Shown: one piece after another, positions 1 through 7,725 of the stretch
How positions within the stretch are numbered: the first letter of the stretch is position 1
Layout of the letters: each line of letters starts with the position of its first letter
Assembly (NCBI RefSeq): GCF_005862235.1
Contig: NZ_VCEK01000001.1
Location: 620,001 to 684,000 of the forward strand
DNA from: Saccharomonospora piscinae
Lineage (GTDB): Bacteria > Actinomycetota > Actinomycetes > Mycobacteriales > Pseudonocardiaceae
Direction of reading: 5' to 3'
Length of the DNA: 64,000 nucleotides
Translations under genes and position numbers: made by a program
Notes under the pieces: generated by a model
Told to the model about the DNA's origin: nothing
Database searches by the model: none
Seen by the model: only the letters and a program-made list of their open reading frames with translations

Positions 1-270
1 GGTGTTGTTGACGAGGAAGTCGACGCGCCCGAACGCCCGCCGGGTGCGTTCGATCACCTCGTCCTGGTGCTCGGGGTCGTCGGCCTTGCCGGGCACCCCG
101 AGCGCGACGGCGTCGCCACCGAGTTGCGCCGCGGCCTCGGCCAGCGGCTCGGGCTTGCGGGCGGTGATGGTGACCTTCGCGCCGGCGGCGACGAGGGCCT
201 GCGCCACCCCGAAACCGATGCCCCTGCTGGCCCCTGTCACAATCGCGACACGGTCGGTCAGTGATTCCAC
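1..270 (-). CDS. SDR family oxidoreductase, N-terminal part (cut by window start)
   Basis: The first 90 residues of a short-chain dehydrogenase/reductase are present; the gene runs off the left edge. It starts at GTG 270, preceded by a GGAGAGGAG ribosome site. The Rossmann nucleotide-binding motif TGASRGIG lies at about residues 12-19, and the window ends at the VNN of the structural NNAG motif. The catalytic Tyr and Lys would lie outside the window, so the substrate cannot be guessed. It is divergent from a TetR gene and shares its 44-bp promoter region, which holds a palindrome, so control by that TetR protein is likely. Confidence 0.85.
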   Translation of the reverse strand, partial: MESLTDRVAIVTGASRGIGFGVAQALVAAGAKVTITARKPEPLAEAAAQLGGDAVALGVPGKADDPEHQDEVIERTRRAFGRVDFLVNNT

Positions 271-290
271 GGCCGTTCTCCTCTCCAGGC

Positions 291-304
291 TAAGCGCTCG
301 CTTA
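291..304. promoter_or_regulatory. Palindromic operator TAAGC-GCTC-GCTTA
   Basis: A perfect 5-bp inverted repeat with a 4-bp spacer sits between the divergent SDR and TetR genes, just ahead of the TetR start. It has the form of TetR-family operators. A near copy lies at 1018-1031. Binding is inferred. Confidence 0.55.
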
Positions 305-314
305 CAATTCGGGG

Positions 315-950
315 ATGACGATGTCGCTGTCGGCCGAACTGTGGCCGGATGTCCAACCGGACGCGGCGCGGCGGCTCATGCTCGCCGGTGTCGAGTCCTT
401 CGCCCAGCGCGGCTATCACGCCACCACCACCCGTGACATCGCGACCAACGCGGGCATGAGCCCGGCCGCGCTGTACGTCCACTTCCCGTCGAAGGCGGCG
501 CTGCTGTTCGCCATCAGCCGCAGCGGACACGAACAGGCGCTCGCGCTCGTGCAGAACGCGGCCGAGCAGGCCGACACGCCGATGACGGCGTTGCGCGAGA
601 TCGTGGAACGGTTCGTGGCCTGGCACGCGCGGCGGCACACGGTCGCGCGGGTGGTGCAGTACGAACTGGGCGCGCTGCCCGAGCAGGAGTACCGCGTGGT
701 GGCCGAACTGCGCCGCGGCATCGAGCGCATCGTCCACGACATCGTGGTCCGCGGCGCCGAGGCCGGGCAGTTCACGGTGTCGGACCCGATGACCGCCGCA
801 CGCGCGGTGCTCTCACTGGGCGTGGACGTCGCCCGCTGGTACACCGACCGCTCCCGCACATCGCCCGCCGAGCTGGGACGGCAGTACGGCGAACTCGCCC
901 TGCGCATGCTGGGCGCCGACCCGGCCCGTGCGGCGAGCCCGCGCAACTGA
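315..950 (+). CDS. TetR family transcriptional regulator
   Basis: This 211-residue protein has an N-terminal TetR helix-turn-helix at about residues 17-65, including TTRDIATNAGMSPAALYVHF. The C-terminal helical ligand domain is of ordinary length. ATG 315 was chosen, but ATG 321 is possible. The gene is divergent from an SDR gene and the gap holds a TAAGC/GCTTA palindrome, so it probably represses that gene and itself. TetR proteins next to SDR genes often sense acyl-CoAs or hydrophobic substrates, but nothing in the sequence identifies the ligand. Confidence 0.85.
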   Translation: MTMSLSAELWPDVQPDAARRLMLAGVESFAQRGYHATTTRDIATNAGMSPAALYVHFPSKAALLFAISRSGHEQALALVQNAAEQADTPMTALREIVERFVAWHARRHTVARVVQYELGALPEQEYRVVAELRRGIERIVHDIVVRGAEAGQFTVSDPMTAARAVLSLGVDVARWYTDRSRTSPAELGRQYGELALRMLGADPARAASPRN

Positions 951-1017
951 GCACCGCGCACGCACACCTCCGCTGACGTCGTGGCGCGGGAGCACTCCCG
1001 CCGGACCAGCCACATAC

Positions 1018-1031
1018 TAAGCGGTCGCTCA
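1018..1031. promoter_or_regulatory. Second TAAGC-N4-GCTCA operator-like site
   Basis: TAAGCGGTCGCTCA matches the site at 291-304 in 12 of 14 positions. It lies downstream of the TetR gene, between convergent genes, where no promoter is expected. It may be an auxiliary binding site or chance. Confidence 0.3.
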
Positions 1032-1036
1032 CCACT

Positions 1037-1054
1037 CCCGCCACCCCCGGCGGG
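1037..1054. terminator. Hairpin between convergent genes
   Basis: CCCGCC and GGCGGG form a 6-bp GC stem with a 6-nt loop between the convergent TetR (ends 950) and DeoR (ends 1061) genes. A second short inverted repeat, GCGGGAG/CTCCCGC, lies at 986-1001. Neither has a U-tract, as is common in actinomycetes. Termination is inferred. Confidence 0.35.
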
Positions 1055-1060
1055 TCCCCG

Positions 1061-1846
1061 TCACACGCGCACGACCTCCACCCCGCTGTGCCGGAACTCC
1101 CTCACCAGAGCGCGGTCGGCACCGGTGTCGGTGACCAGCGTGTCCACCGCGTCGATGCCACAGATCGCGGCGAAGGCGGTGCGGCCGAGCTTGCCCGAGT
1201 CGGCCACCACGATCACCCGGTTGGCCCGCTCGACGAACGCGCCGTTGACGGCGGCCTCACCCTCGTGCTGGGCCGCCGCGCCCCTGGTGACGTCGAGCGC
1301 GTCGACCCCGAGGAACAGCACGTCGAGCGAGATGCGTTCCAGGATCGGCGTCGCCAGCGGCCCGGTCAGCTCGTAACTCAGTGCGCGAGCCACTCCCCCG
1401 GTGACCACCACGCGAAGGTGCGGGCGCACGGTCAGCTCGTTCGCGATGTTGACCGCGTTGGTGACGACGACGACCTCGTCACCCGGCGCCGGACCCCGCA
1501 GTTCCGGCCGTAGCGCGATCTCGCGGGCGACCTCCGTGGTCGTCGTGCCGCCGTTGAGGCCCACCACCGCGCGCGGCTCCACCAGAGACGCCGCCTCCCT
1601 GGCGATCCGGGTCTTCTCCTCGGCATGGCGGGTGGTCTTGTACCGCAGCGGCAGATCGGACGAGCCGGGTGCGGTGGTGGCGCCGCCCCGGGTCCGCGTG
1701 ATGAGCTGCTGCTCGGCGAGTTCGTCGAGGTCGCGCCTCGCCGTGGCCGCCGACACCCCGAGTTCCCGCACGAGGTCGTCCACGTGAACGCTCTCCCGCT
1801 CGATGACGAGTTCGAGCAGGCCCGCTAGTCTCTCGTGGCGGTTCAT
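1061..1846 (-). CDS. DeoR family sugar-phosphate-responsive regulator
   Basis: This 261-residue protein has an N-terminal DeoR helix-turn-helix (about residues 6-57, including VRELGVSAATARRDLDEL) and a DeoRC sensor domain with the GGTTTTE phosphosugar loop and a VVADSGKLG segment. ATG 1846 was chosen because AAGGGGG lies at proper spacing and family members start this way; the frame stays open upstream to 1996. It is divergent from the PfkB gene and adjacent to the amino-sugar operon. By analogy with AgaR it probably represses that locus until a galactosamine- or tagatose-phosphate accumulates. The effector is inferred. Confidence 0.85.
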   Translation of the reverse strand: MNRHERLAGLLELVIERESVHVDDLVRELGVSAATARRDLDELAEQQLITRTRGGATTAPGSSDLPLRYKTTRHAEEKTRIAREAASLVEPRAVVGLNGGTTTTEVAREIALRPELRGPAPGDEVVVVTNAVNIANELTVRPHLRVVVTGGVARALSYELTGPLATPILERISLDVLFLGVDALDVTRGAAAQHEGEAAVNGAFVERANRVIVVADSGKLGRTAFAAICGIDAVDTLVTDTGADRALVREFRHSGVEVVRV

Positions 1847-1955
1847 CGGAGACCCCCTTTCCGCTATCGTCCTCATCGTACTGCTCCCGTGACGGATTCT
1901 GACGAGAAGTCCGGGAAAACGAACAGTATCGCTCACGCGCGGAAGCGAGTTCTCG

Positions 1956-2891
1956 ATGATCCTCACCATCACGCCCAACCCCGCCCTGGACGTCACCTAC
2001 CACCTCGCGGACGTGCGGTGGGGTGAGGTCAACCGGGTCACCGAGGTCACCGAGACGGCGGGCGGCAAGGGCGTCAACGTCGCGCGGGTCCTTCACCAGC
2101 TCTCCGAACCGGTCAGCTGCACGGGATTTCTCGGCGGCGACACCGGGGACCGCATGCGGGACATGCTGGCGGGACTCGACCAGCGGTGGGTTCCGGTTCC
2201 GCACACCACACGACGCACCACGGCCGTGGTCACCGGCACGGCAACCACGCTGTTCAACGAACCCGGGGCGCCGGTGGACGAGGGCGCCTGGCACGCGCTC
2301 TCGACGGTGGTGGCCGACGTCGCGGGCCGGGGTGACGTCGTCGTGCTGTCCGGCTCGATGCCGCCCGGCACCACCGAGTCCGCCGTGGGCGAACTGGTCT
2401 CCCACGCCGCGAGGCGGGGCGCCCGCGTCGTGGCCGACACGTCGGGCCCGCTGCTGCGCACCGCCGCGCGCGCGGGCGCGGCGCTGGTGAAGCCGAACCA
2501 GGAGGAGCTGCGCGAGGCCACCGGGGAGGCCGACGTCGTCGCGGGCGCGCAGGTCTTGCTTGCCGACGGCGCCGAAGCCGTGGTCGTGTCGCTCGGCGAG
2601 GACGGAATGCTGGCACTCACCGGCGGTTCTGGCCGTCCACACCGGACTGTCCGTGCCCGGCCCTCGGGCGTGGTTCCGGGCAATCCGACCGGCGCGGGTG
2701 ACGCGGCGGTGGCCGCACTGGCCCGGGCACTGCACGCCGCGGCGGCGACGCCGCTGGAGTCCGTCCTCCACGCGAGTCTGGCCGACGCGGTCGCGCTGTC
2801 CGCCGCCGCCGTGGCGTGTCCCGTGGCGGGCGAGGTCGACCTCGGCCGGTACCAGCGGGAGCGCGCGGCCGTGGCCGCCACCACCGGCTGA
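1956..2891 (+). CDS. PfkB family sugar-phosphate kinase (1-phosphofructokinase / tagatose-6-phosphate kinase type)
   Basis: This 311-residue ribokinase-fold kinase begins MILTITPNPALDVTY, as in the LacC/FruK branch. It has the N-terminal GGKGVNVAR motif (about 37-45) and the C-terminal PTGAGD motif whose Asp is the catalytic base. Known family members phosphorylate fructose-1-phosphate or tagatose-6-phosphate with ATP. With a DeoR gene beside it and an aldolase, SIS isomerase and GH109 enzyme downstream, tagatose-6-phosphate kinase is the more likely role. It precedes the main operon and is separated from it by a repeat array and a promoter. It has no phosphotransferase partner, unlike typical fruK. 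Confidence 0.82.
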   Translation: MILTITPNPALDVTYHLADVRWGEVNRVTEVTETAGGKGVNVARVLHQLSEPVSCTGFLGGDTGDRMRDMLAGLDQRWVPVPHTTRRTTAVVTGTATTLFNEPGAPVDEGAWHALSTVVADVAGRGDVVVLSGSMPPGTTESAVGELVSHAARRGARVVADTSGPLLRTAARAGAALVKPNQEELREATGEADVVAGAQVLLADGAEAVVVSLGEDGMLALTGGSGRPHRTVRARPSGVVPGNPTGAGDAAVAALARALHAAAATPLESVLHASLADAVALSAAAVACPVAGEVDLGRYQRERAAVAATTG

Positions 2892-2930
2892 GGCCCGGCT
2901 GTGTCGTGAAGGGAGGCCGGGCTACGGGAC

Positions 2931-3014
2931 CTGCGGACACGGCTACGTGAAGTGCGAACACGACTACGCCAGCTGCGGACACGGCTACGCAGGCTGCGGA
3001 CACGGTGTCTTGAT
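2931..3014. repeat. Four tandem 21-bp units (TGCGGACACGRCTACG-type)
   Basis: Four units begin at 2931, 2952, 2973 and 2994, with an exact 21-bp period and core CTGCGGACACGRCTACG. The fourth unit decays after GGACACGG. One frame encodes a Cys-Gly-His-Gly-Tyr repeat, but that frame is a tail of a shadow frame over pfkB with no start or ribosome site. The same unit recurs at 57560-57710. No function is known to me. Confidence 0.75.
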
Positions 3015-3027
3015 TGGTTTTGATTGG
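3010..3027. promoter_or_regulatory. Phased direct repeat TTGATTGG x2
   Basis: TTGATTGG occurs at 3010-3017 and 3020-3027, so the two copies are 10 bp apart (one helical turn). They lie in an AT-rich patch ending about 24 bp before a TTGACA element. This is the geometry of an upstream regulator site for the GH109 operon. The binding protein is unknown. Confidence 0.4.
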
Positions 3028-3050
3028 AAATCGCTCAGTTCGATCAGCTC

Positions 3051-3080
3051 TTGACAGCTTGTTGGCGGTCCGGCAAAGAT
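3051..3080 (+). promoter_or_regulatory. Candidate promoter of the GalNAc operon
   Basis: A perfect -35 TTGACA (3051-3056) is followed after 18 bp by AAAGAT (3075-3080), about 37 bp ahead of the GH109 start. It is the only good sigma-70-like promoter before the long rightward operon. Confidence 0.5.
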
Positions 3081-3117
3081 TGCCGCCACGTCAACGCCGA
3101 CGAGGAGTGGGTGAATC

Positions 3118-4530
3118 GTGGACGTCACGCCGAGCCGAAGGTCGTTCCTTTCCAGCATGGGTCTGGCGGCGGGAGCCGTCGCCGCCAGCGGTGCGCTACC
3201 AGCCGGAGCCGTCACCGAGACGGCGCTGGCCCCCGGACGCAAACCGGGCCAGCGTTCGATGATCGGAGTCCCGTTCGAGCGCCACGACGAGGTCCGCATC
3301 GGCCTCATCGGGCTGGGCAACCGGGGCATGGGCATGCTCTCGGGCTGGCTCGCCGTCCCCGGCGCGGTCGTCACCGCCGTGTGCGACACGGTCCCGGAGC
3401 GGGCCGAGCGGGCGGCCGACACCGTCCGGTCGGAGACCGGCAACCGCCCCACTGTCCATACGGGAAGCGACAGCGCGTACGAACAGCTGTGCGCGTCCGA
3501 CGACGTCGATCTGATCTACGTCGCGACGCCGTGGGAGTGGCACTTCCGGCAGGGAATGGCCGCGCTCAAGGGCGGCAAGCACGTCGGTATCGAGCTGCCG
3601 ATCGCCACGGAGCTGCGCGAGCTGTGGCGGCTGGTCGACGCCTCGGAGCGCGCGAACCGCCACTGCTTCCTGATGGAGAACTGCTCGTACGGCCGCAACG
3701 AACTGGCGATCCTGCGCATGGCCCACGACGGGCTGTTCGGCGGTCTCACCCACGGCCACGGCGGCTATCTCCACGATCTGCGGGAGCTGCTGTTCAACGG
3801 CCACTACGAGCCCGAGGACTGGCGGCGGGCCTGGCACGCGAAGCTCGACGCAAGCTTCTACGCCATGCACGGACTCGCCCCCATCGCGGCCTGCATGGAC
3901 GTCAACCGCGGTGACCGCTTCCACTACCTCACGGCCACCAGCTCGGCGGCGCTGGGGCTGGCCGACTACCGCGAGCGCTTCATGCCCGAGGGTCACCCGT
4001 CGTGGAGCGACACCTACGTCAAGGGCGACCGCACCACCAGCATGATCATGACGGCGAAGGGCAGGCTGGTCCGCGCCGAGCACGATGTCAGCTCGCCCCG
4101 GCCGTACAGCCGCATCAACAGCATCGCGGGAGCACGCGGCATCTTCGAGGACTACCCCACCCGCATCTACGTCGAGCCCGACCACAGCGGGCACCAGTGG
4201 GCCGACGCCCAGCCGTACCTCGACCGCTACGACCACTGGCTGTGGCGCAAGGTCGGTGACGACGCCGAGAACAACGGCGGGCACGGCGGCATGGACTACA
4301 TCCTCCAGTGGCGGATCGTCCAGCAGATGCGCGCGGGCCTGGTACCCGACATCGACGTGTACGATTCCGCAGCCTGGTGCGCCTCGGTCCCGCTGTCGGG
4401 TGAGTCGATCCGCAAGGGCAGCCGTCCCGTGGCGGTGCCCGACTTCACGCGCGGCCACTGGGAGGAGCCGAGGCCGGGCCTCGACTCGGAGGAGACCGAC
4501 ATGCCGGCCGTCCGCCGCGGTGGCCGGTGA
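3118..4530 (+). CDS. GH109 family alpha-N-acetylgalactosaminidase (Gfo/Idh/MocA fold), Tat-secreted
   Basis: This 470-residue protein has a Tat signal (SRRSFLSSMGLAAGA, residues 6-20), then an NAD-binding Rossmann fold (IGLIGLGNRG, 61-70). Further motifs are GKHVGIELP (153-161), MENCSYGRNEL (186-195), THGHGGYLHDLR (211-222) and a late GHGGMDYILQWR segment. The combination is typical of GH109, which cleaves alpha-linked GalNAc by an NAD-dependent elimination mechanism with the cofactor bound, rather than a simple dehydrogenase. It starts at GTG 3118 with GAGGAG upstream. It heads the transporter and catabolic operon and would act outside the membrane to release GalNAc. A plain Gfo/Idh/MocA oxidoreductase is the main alternative. 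Confidence 0.85.
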   Translation: MDVTPSRRSFLSSMGLAAGAVAASGALPAGAVTETALAPGRKPGQRSMIGVPFERHDEVRIGLIGLGNRGMGMLSGWLAVPGAVVTAVCDTVPERAERAADTVRSETGNRPTVHTGSDSAYEQLCASDDVDLIYVATPWEWHFRQGMAALKGGKHVGIELPIATELRELWRLVDASERANRHCFLMENCSYGRNELAILRMAHDGLFGGLTHGHGGYLHDLRELLFNGHYEPEDWRRAWHAKLDASFYAMHGLAPIAACMDVNRGDRFHYLTATSSAALGLADYRERFMPEGHPSWSDTYVKGDRTTSMIMTAKGRLVRAEHDVSSPRPYSRINSIAGARGIFEDYPTRIYVEPDHSGHQWADAQPYLDRYDHWLWRKVGDDAENNGGHGGMDYILQWRIVQQMRAGLVPDIDVYDSAAWCASVPLSGESIRKGSRPVAVPDFTRGHWEEPRPGLDSEETDMPAVRRGGR

Positions 4531-4571
4531 GCGACAAGCGACGCAGCCGCGCTGCGACAGGAGGAACGGCC

Positions 4572-5795
4572 GTGAGACGAAGGACGAGGGGCGCCGCGCT
4601 GGTCGCCGTGGCGACGATGGCGCTGACCGCGTGTTCGGGAGGGGATGGCGCCGAGGACGGCAGCGTGGAGCTGACCATGCTCGCCGCCTCCTACTCCGAC
4701 AACACCAAGCAGCTGTGGGAGGGGGTGATCGCGAGTTACGAGGACGCCAACCCCGGGGTCACGGTGAACCTGGAGATGCAGTCGTGGGAGAACATCAACG
4801 ACGTCATCCGCACCCGGGTGCAGTCCAACGAGGCTCCCGACATCCTCAGCATCGACGCCTTCGCGGGCTACGTCGAGGACGACCTGCTGTACTCGGCCGA
4901 GGAGCTGCTGTCGCAGGAGACGATCGACGACTTCGAGGACTCGTTCCGTGAGAACGCCTCCATCGACGGCACCCAGTACGGGTTCCCGCTCATCGCGTCG
5001 GCGCGGGCGCTGTTCGTCAACGACGAGCTGCTGGCCGAGGCCGGCGTCGAAGAACCGCCGACGACGTGGGAGGAGCTGCGCGCCGCCGCCGAGGCGGTCA
5101 CCGAATCCACCGACGCCTACGGCTACGGTCTGCCGCTCGGGTCCGAGGAGGCTCAGGCCGAGGCCGGTATCTGGTTCCTCGGCGCGGGCGGCGGTTACGG
5201 CGACGCCCAGAAGATCACGGTGGACACGCCGCAGAACCGCGAGGCGGCGGCCTTCATGAAGGGCCTCTACGACGACGGCCTCACCCAGCCCGACGCGGGA
5301 GCGACCCAGCGCACGCCGATGCTCGACCAGTTCATCCAGGGCCGGTTCGGCATGGCGATGGGCCTGCCGCCGATCGTCGGCATGATCGAGGAGAAGAACC
5401 CCGAGCTCGACTACTCGATCGTCGACATCCCCACCAAGGACGGCGAGCAGGTGACCCTCGGGGTGGCGGACCACCTCATGTCCTTCCGCAACGACGAGGA
5501 CAAGGCCGAGGAGGTGGGCGCGTTCCTCGACCACTTCTACCAGCCGGAGAACTACGTCGAGTTCGTCGACACCGAGGGGTTCCTGCCGGTGACCAAGTCC
5601 GGCGCCGAGCAGACGACCAACGAGGCCATGGGACCGTTCCTCGACATGCTGCCCTCGGCCGAGTTCTATCCCTCGACGAACCCCGCCTGGGCGACCACGC
5701 AGGCGGCGATGCAGTCGCAGATCGGATTGCTCACCACGGGCACCGCCCCACAAGAGGTCCTGGCCGGTATCCAGGCCGAGGCCGACAACGCCTGA
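4572..5795 (+). CDS. ABC sugar-binding lipoprotein (CUT1 family)
   Basis: This 407-residue protein is a family 1 extracellular solute-binding protein. GTG 4572 gives an Arg-rich n-region and an LTAC lipobox with Cys21, and has AGGAGGA just upstream. The frame could start at 4527, overlapping the GH109 stop, but that would lengthen the signal peptide abnormally. It should bind the imported sugar, probably GalNAc or a GalNAc-containing saccharide given the GH109 gene before it and two permease genes after it. A strong hairpin follows the gene. Confidence 0.85.
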   Translation: MRRRTRGAALVAVATMALTACSGGDGAEDGSVELTMLAASYSDNTKQLWEGVIASYEDANPGVTVNLEMQSWENINDVIRTRVQSNEAPDILSIDAFAGYVEDDLLYSAEELLSQETIDDFEDSFRENASIDGTQYGFPLIASARALFVNDELLAEAGVEEPPTTWEELRAAAEAVTESTDAYGYGLPLGSEEAQAEAGIWFLGAGGGYGDAQKITVDTPQNREAAAFMKGLYDDGLTQPDAGATQRTPMLDQFIQGRFGMAMGLPPIVGMIEEKNPELDYSIVDIPTKDGEQVTLGVADHLMSFRNDEDKAEEVGAFLDHFYQPENYVEFVDTEGFLPVTKSGAEQTTNEAMGPFLDMLPSAEFYPSTNPAWATTQAAMQSQIGLLTTGTAPQEVLAGIQAEADNA

Positions 5796-5805
5796 GGGTG
5801 TCCGG

Positions 5806-5840
5806 ACGCCGGGTGCCGCCTTCGTGGCGGCACCCGGCGT
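5806..5840 (+). terminator. 15-bp hairpin between binding-protein and permease genes
   Basis: ACGCCGGGTGCCGCC (5806-5820) pairs perfectly with 5826-5840 around a TTCGT loop. It lies inside the operon, right after the binding-protein gene, with no U-tract. Such hairpins usually stabilise the upstream mRNA or partly terminate, giving more binding protein than permease. The effect is inferred. Confidence 0.6.
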
Positions 5841-5857
5841 GCGCGAAGGGAACGTCG

Positions 5858-6787
5858 ATGTCACACACTCCGACCGTCGCCGCGAGCGGGCGCCGTCGTC
5901 GCGGCCGTGGCCGCGAGCTGCTGCGGGCACTGCCCTGGATCGGGCCGAGCCTGCTGCTCATCGCCGGGATCGTGTTCTACCCGGCCGTGCTGATGATCAT
6001 CAACTCGACGCGGGAGATCTCCCAGACGGGAGTGGATCGCGGCAGCGCGGGGCTCGACAACTACGACGCGCTGTTCGAGATGCCCGCGCTGCCCGGTGTG
6101 CTGCTGCGCACCGTGCTGTGGGTGTCGGTCGTCGTGGTGGTCACGATCGTGCTGTCGCTCGCGCTGGCCAACCTGCTCAACAAGGCGTTTCCCGGCAGGC
6201 AGTTCGTCCGGCTCGCGGTGATCGTGCCCTGGGCGTCGTCGGTGGTCATGACCACCACGGTCATCTACTACGGCTTAGAGCCGGGCTACGGCATCGTGCA
6301 GCAGTTCCTGTTCGACATCGGGCTGCTGGACTCCCCCGACTTCGGGTTCACGAAGTCGATGCCGTCGGCGTTCCTCATCGCGATCGGGATCGCGATCTTC
6401 GTGTCGCTGCCGTTCACCACCTACACGCTGCTGGCCGGAATGCAGTCGGTGAGCCCCGAACTGCTGGAGGCCGCGCGAATCGACGGCGCCTCCTCCCGCG
6501 TGGCGTACTTCAAGATCGTGCTGCCGCACCTGCGGCCCGCGCTCGCGGTGGCCACGATCATCAACATCATCAACGTCTACAACAACTTCCCGATCCTGTC
6601 CGTCGTCACCGGCGCGCTCCCGGGATACGAGGCCGACACCACCACCACGCTGATGTTCAAGGTGTTGCAGGACCTGCGCGACTCCGGCATGGCCTCGGCG
6701 CTGGCCGTGCTGAACCTCGTCATCGTGATCGCGGTGATCGCGGTGTACGTGCGGATCGCGAAACCACTGAAGGCGGTCGACGAATGA
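5858..6787 (+). CDS. ABC sugar transporter permease 1 (CUT1, MalF-like)
   Basis: This 309-residue polytopic protein has about six membrane helices. The ATPase-docking EAA loop reads EAARIDGASSRVAYFKIVLP near residues 205-225. ATG 5858 was chosen from GAAGGG upstream; the frame is open far upstream through the binding-protein gene, but that part is a shadow. The stop overlaps the next permease start by four bases (ATGA), so the two are coupled and probably form a heterodimeric channel. No ATPase gene is in the operon. Confidence 0.88.
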   Translation: MSHTPTVAASGRRRRGRGRELLRALPWIGPSLLLIAGIVFYPAVLMIINSTREISQTGVDRGSAGLDNYDALFEMPALPGVLLRTVLWVSVVVVVTIVLSLALANLLNKAFPGRQFVRLAVIVPWASSVVMTTTVIYYGLEPGYGIVQQFLFDIGLLDSPDFGFTKSMPSAFLIAIGIAIFVSLPFTTYTLLAGMQSVSPELLEAARIDGASSRVAYFKIVLPHLRPALAVATIINIINVYNNFPILSVVTGALPGYEADTTTTLMFKVLQDLRDSGMASALAVLNLVIVIAVIAVYVRIAKPLKAVDE

Positions 6788-7719
6788 GCACCACAGCCGG
6801 CACCGACGACCGCGCCACCGCCACCGCGCCCGCACCGGCCGACCCGCCGTCCCGGCGACGCCGGTCGCGGCGCCCGCAGCTGGAACCGCCGGGCGCCCGC
6901 GGCTCCCTGCCGCTGCGCGTGGTCGGCGGGATCGTCGTCGCGCTCGTGTTCCTGCTGCCCTACCTGGTCATGTTGGTGGGCTCGTTCAAGTCGCGGCCCG
7001 AGATCCTGCGGGTACCGCCGTCCTACCTGCCCGAGCAGTGGCTGCCGGACAACTACGCCACGATGTGGTCCACGCCGGAGACCCCGCTGCCGGACAACCT
7101 GACGTCCACCCTGGTGATCGCGGGGTGCGCGACCCTGCTGACGCTGGCGGTCGCGACACCGGCGGCGTACTACACCGCGCGGTTCCGCTTCCCCGGGCGG
7201 CTGGCCTTCCTGTTCTGCGTGCTCGTGACTCAGATGCTGCAACCCGCGGTCCTGGTGGCCGGGTTGTTCCGCCAGGCGCTGTCGTGGGGCATCCAGGACA
7301 CCTGGCTCGCCATGATCCTCATCAACGCGGCCTTCAACATGTCGTTCGCCACCTGGATCATGCACTCGTTCTTCGCCGCGATCCCGAAGGAGCTGGACGA
7401 GGCCGCCCAGATCGACGGCGCGGGCCGTTTCACGGTGTTCTTCAAGGTCACGCTGCCGCTGGTGTGGCCGGGCGTCGTCACCGCCGTCATCTTCACGTTC
7501 GTCGCGGCGTGGAACGAGTTCGCGGCGTCACTGGTGATCCTCACGTCGGCCGAGAACCAGCCGTTGTCGGTGGCACTGACCAAGTTCGTCGGCCAGTACG
7601 ACTCCGCGTGGCAGTACGTGTTCGGGGTCTCCGTCGTGGCGATCGTGCCGGTGGTCGTGCTGTTCGCGCTGATCGAGAAGCGGCTCGTGGCCGGGCTCAC
7701 CGCCGGAAGCGTCAAGTAG
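6784..7719 (+). CDS. ABC sugar transporter permease 2 (CUT1, MalG-like)
   Basis: This 311-residue protein has a long Pro/Arg-rich cytoplasmic N-terminus (about 40 residues) followed by six predicted helices. The EAA loop is DEAAQIDGAGRFTVFFKVTL. It overlaps permease 1 by ATGA and is the second half of the channel. The energising ATPase must come from elsewhere. In actinomycetes the shared MsiK ATPase serves many CUT1 sugar systems, so that is the likely partner. Confidence 0.88.
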   Translation: MSTTAGTDDRATATAPAPADPPSRRRRSRRPQLEPPGARGSLPLRVVGGIVVALVFLLPYLVMLVGSFKSRPEILRVPPSYLPEQWLPDNYATMWSTPETPLPDNLTSTLVIAGCATLLTLAVATPAAYYTARFRFPGRLAFLFCVLVTQMLQPAVLVAGLFRQALSWGIQDTWLAMILINAAFNMSFATWIMHSFFAAIPKELDEAAQIDGAGRFTVFFKVTLPLVWPGVVTAVIFTFVAAWNEFAASLVILTSAENQPLSVALTKFVGQYDSAWQYVFGVSVVAIVPVVVLFALIEKRLVAGLTAGSVK

Positions 7720-7725
7720 GCGCCC

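Noticed and set aside
258-1015. Long antisense frames over the TetR gene
   Set aside because: They lack ribosome sites and recognisable domains and reflect high GC in third codon positions, as do most large antisense frames in the window.
2931-3014. CRISPR-like array
   Set aside because: Units are directly adjacent with no unique spacers, and no cas genes are nearby.
2560-3054. Open frame with Cys-Gly-His-Gly-Tyr repeats
   Set aside because: It overlaps pfkB in another frame, has no ribosome site, and its repeat part simply translates the 21-bp DNA units. DNA-level repetition explains it better.
3196-5930. Long minus-strand frames opposite GH109 and binding-protein genes
   Set aside because: Low-complexity Arg/Val/Gly-rich translations in the shadow of clear genes; no conserved motif.
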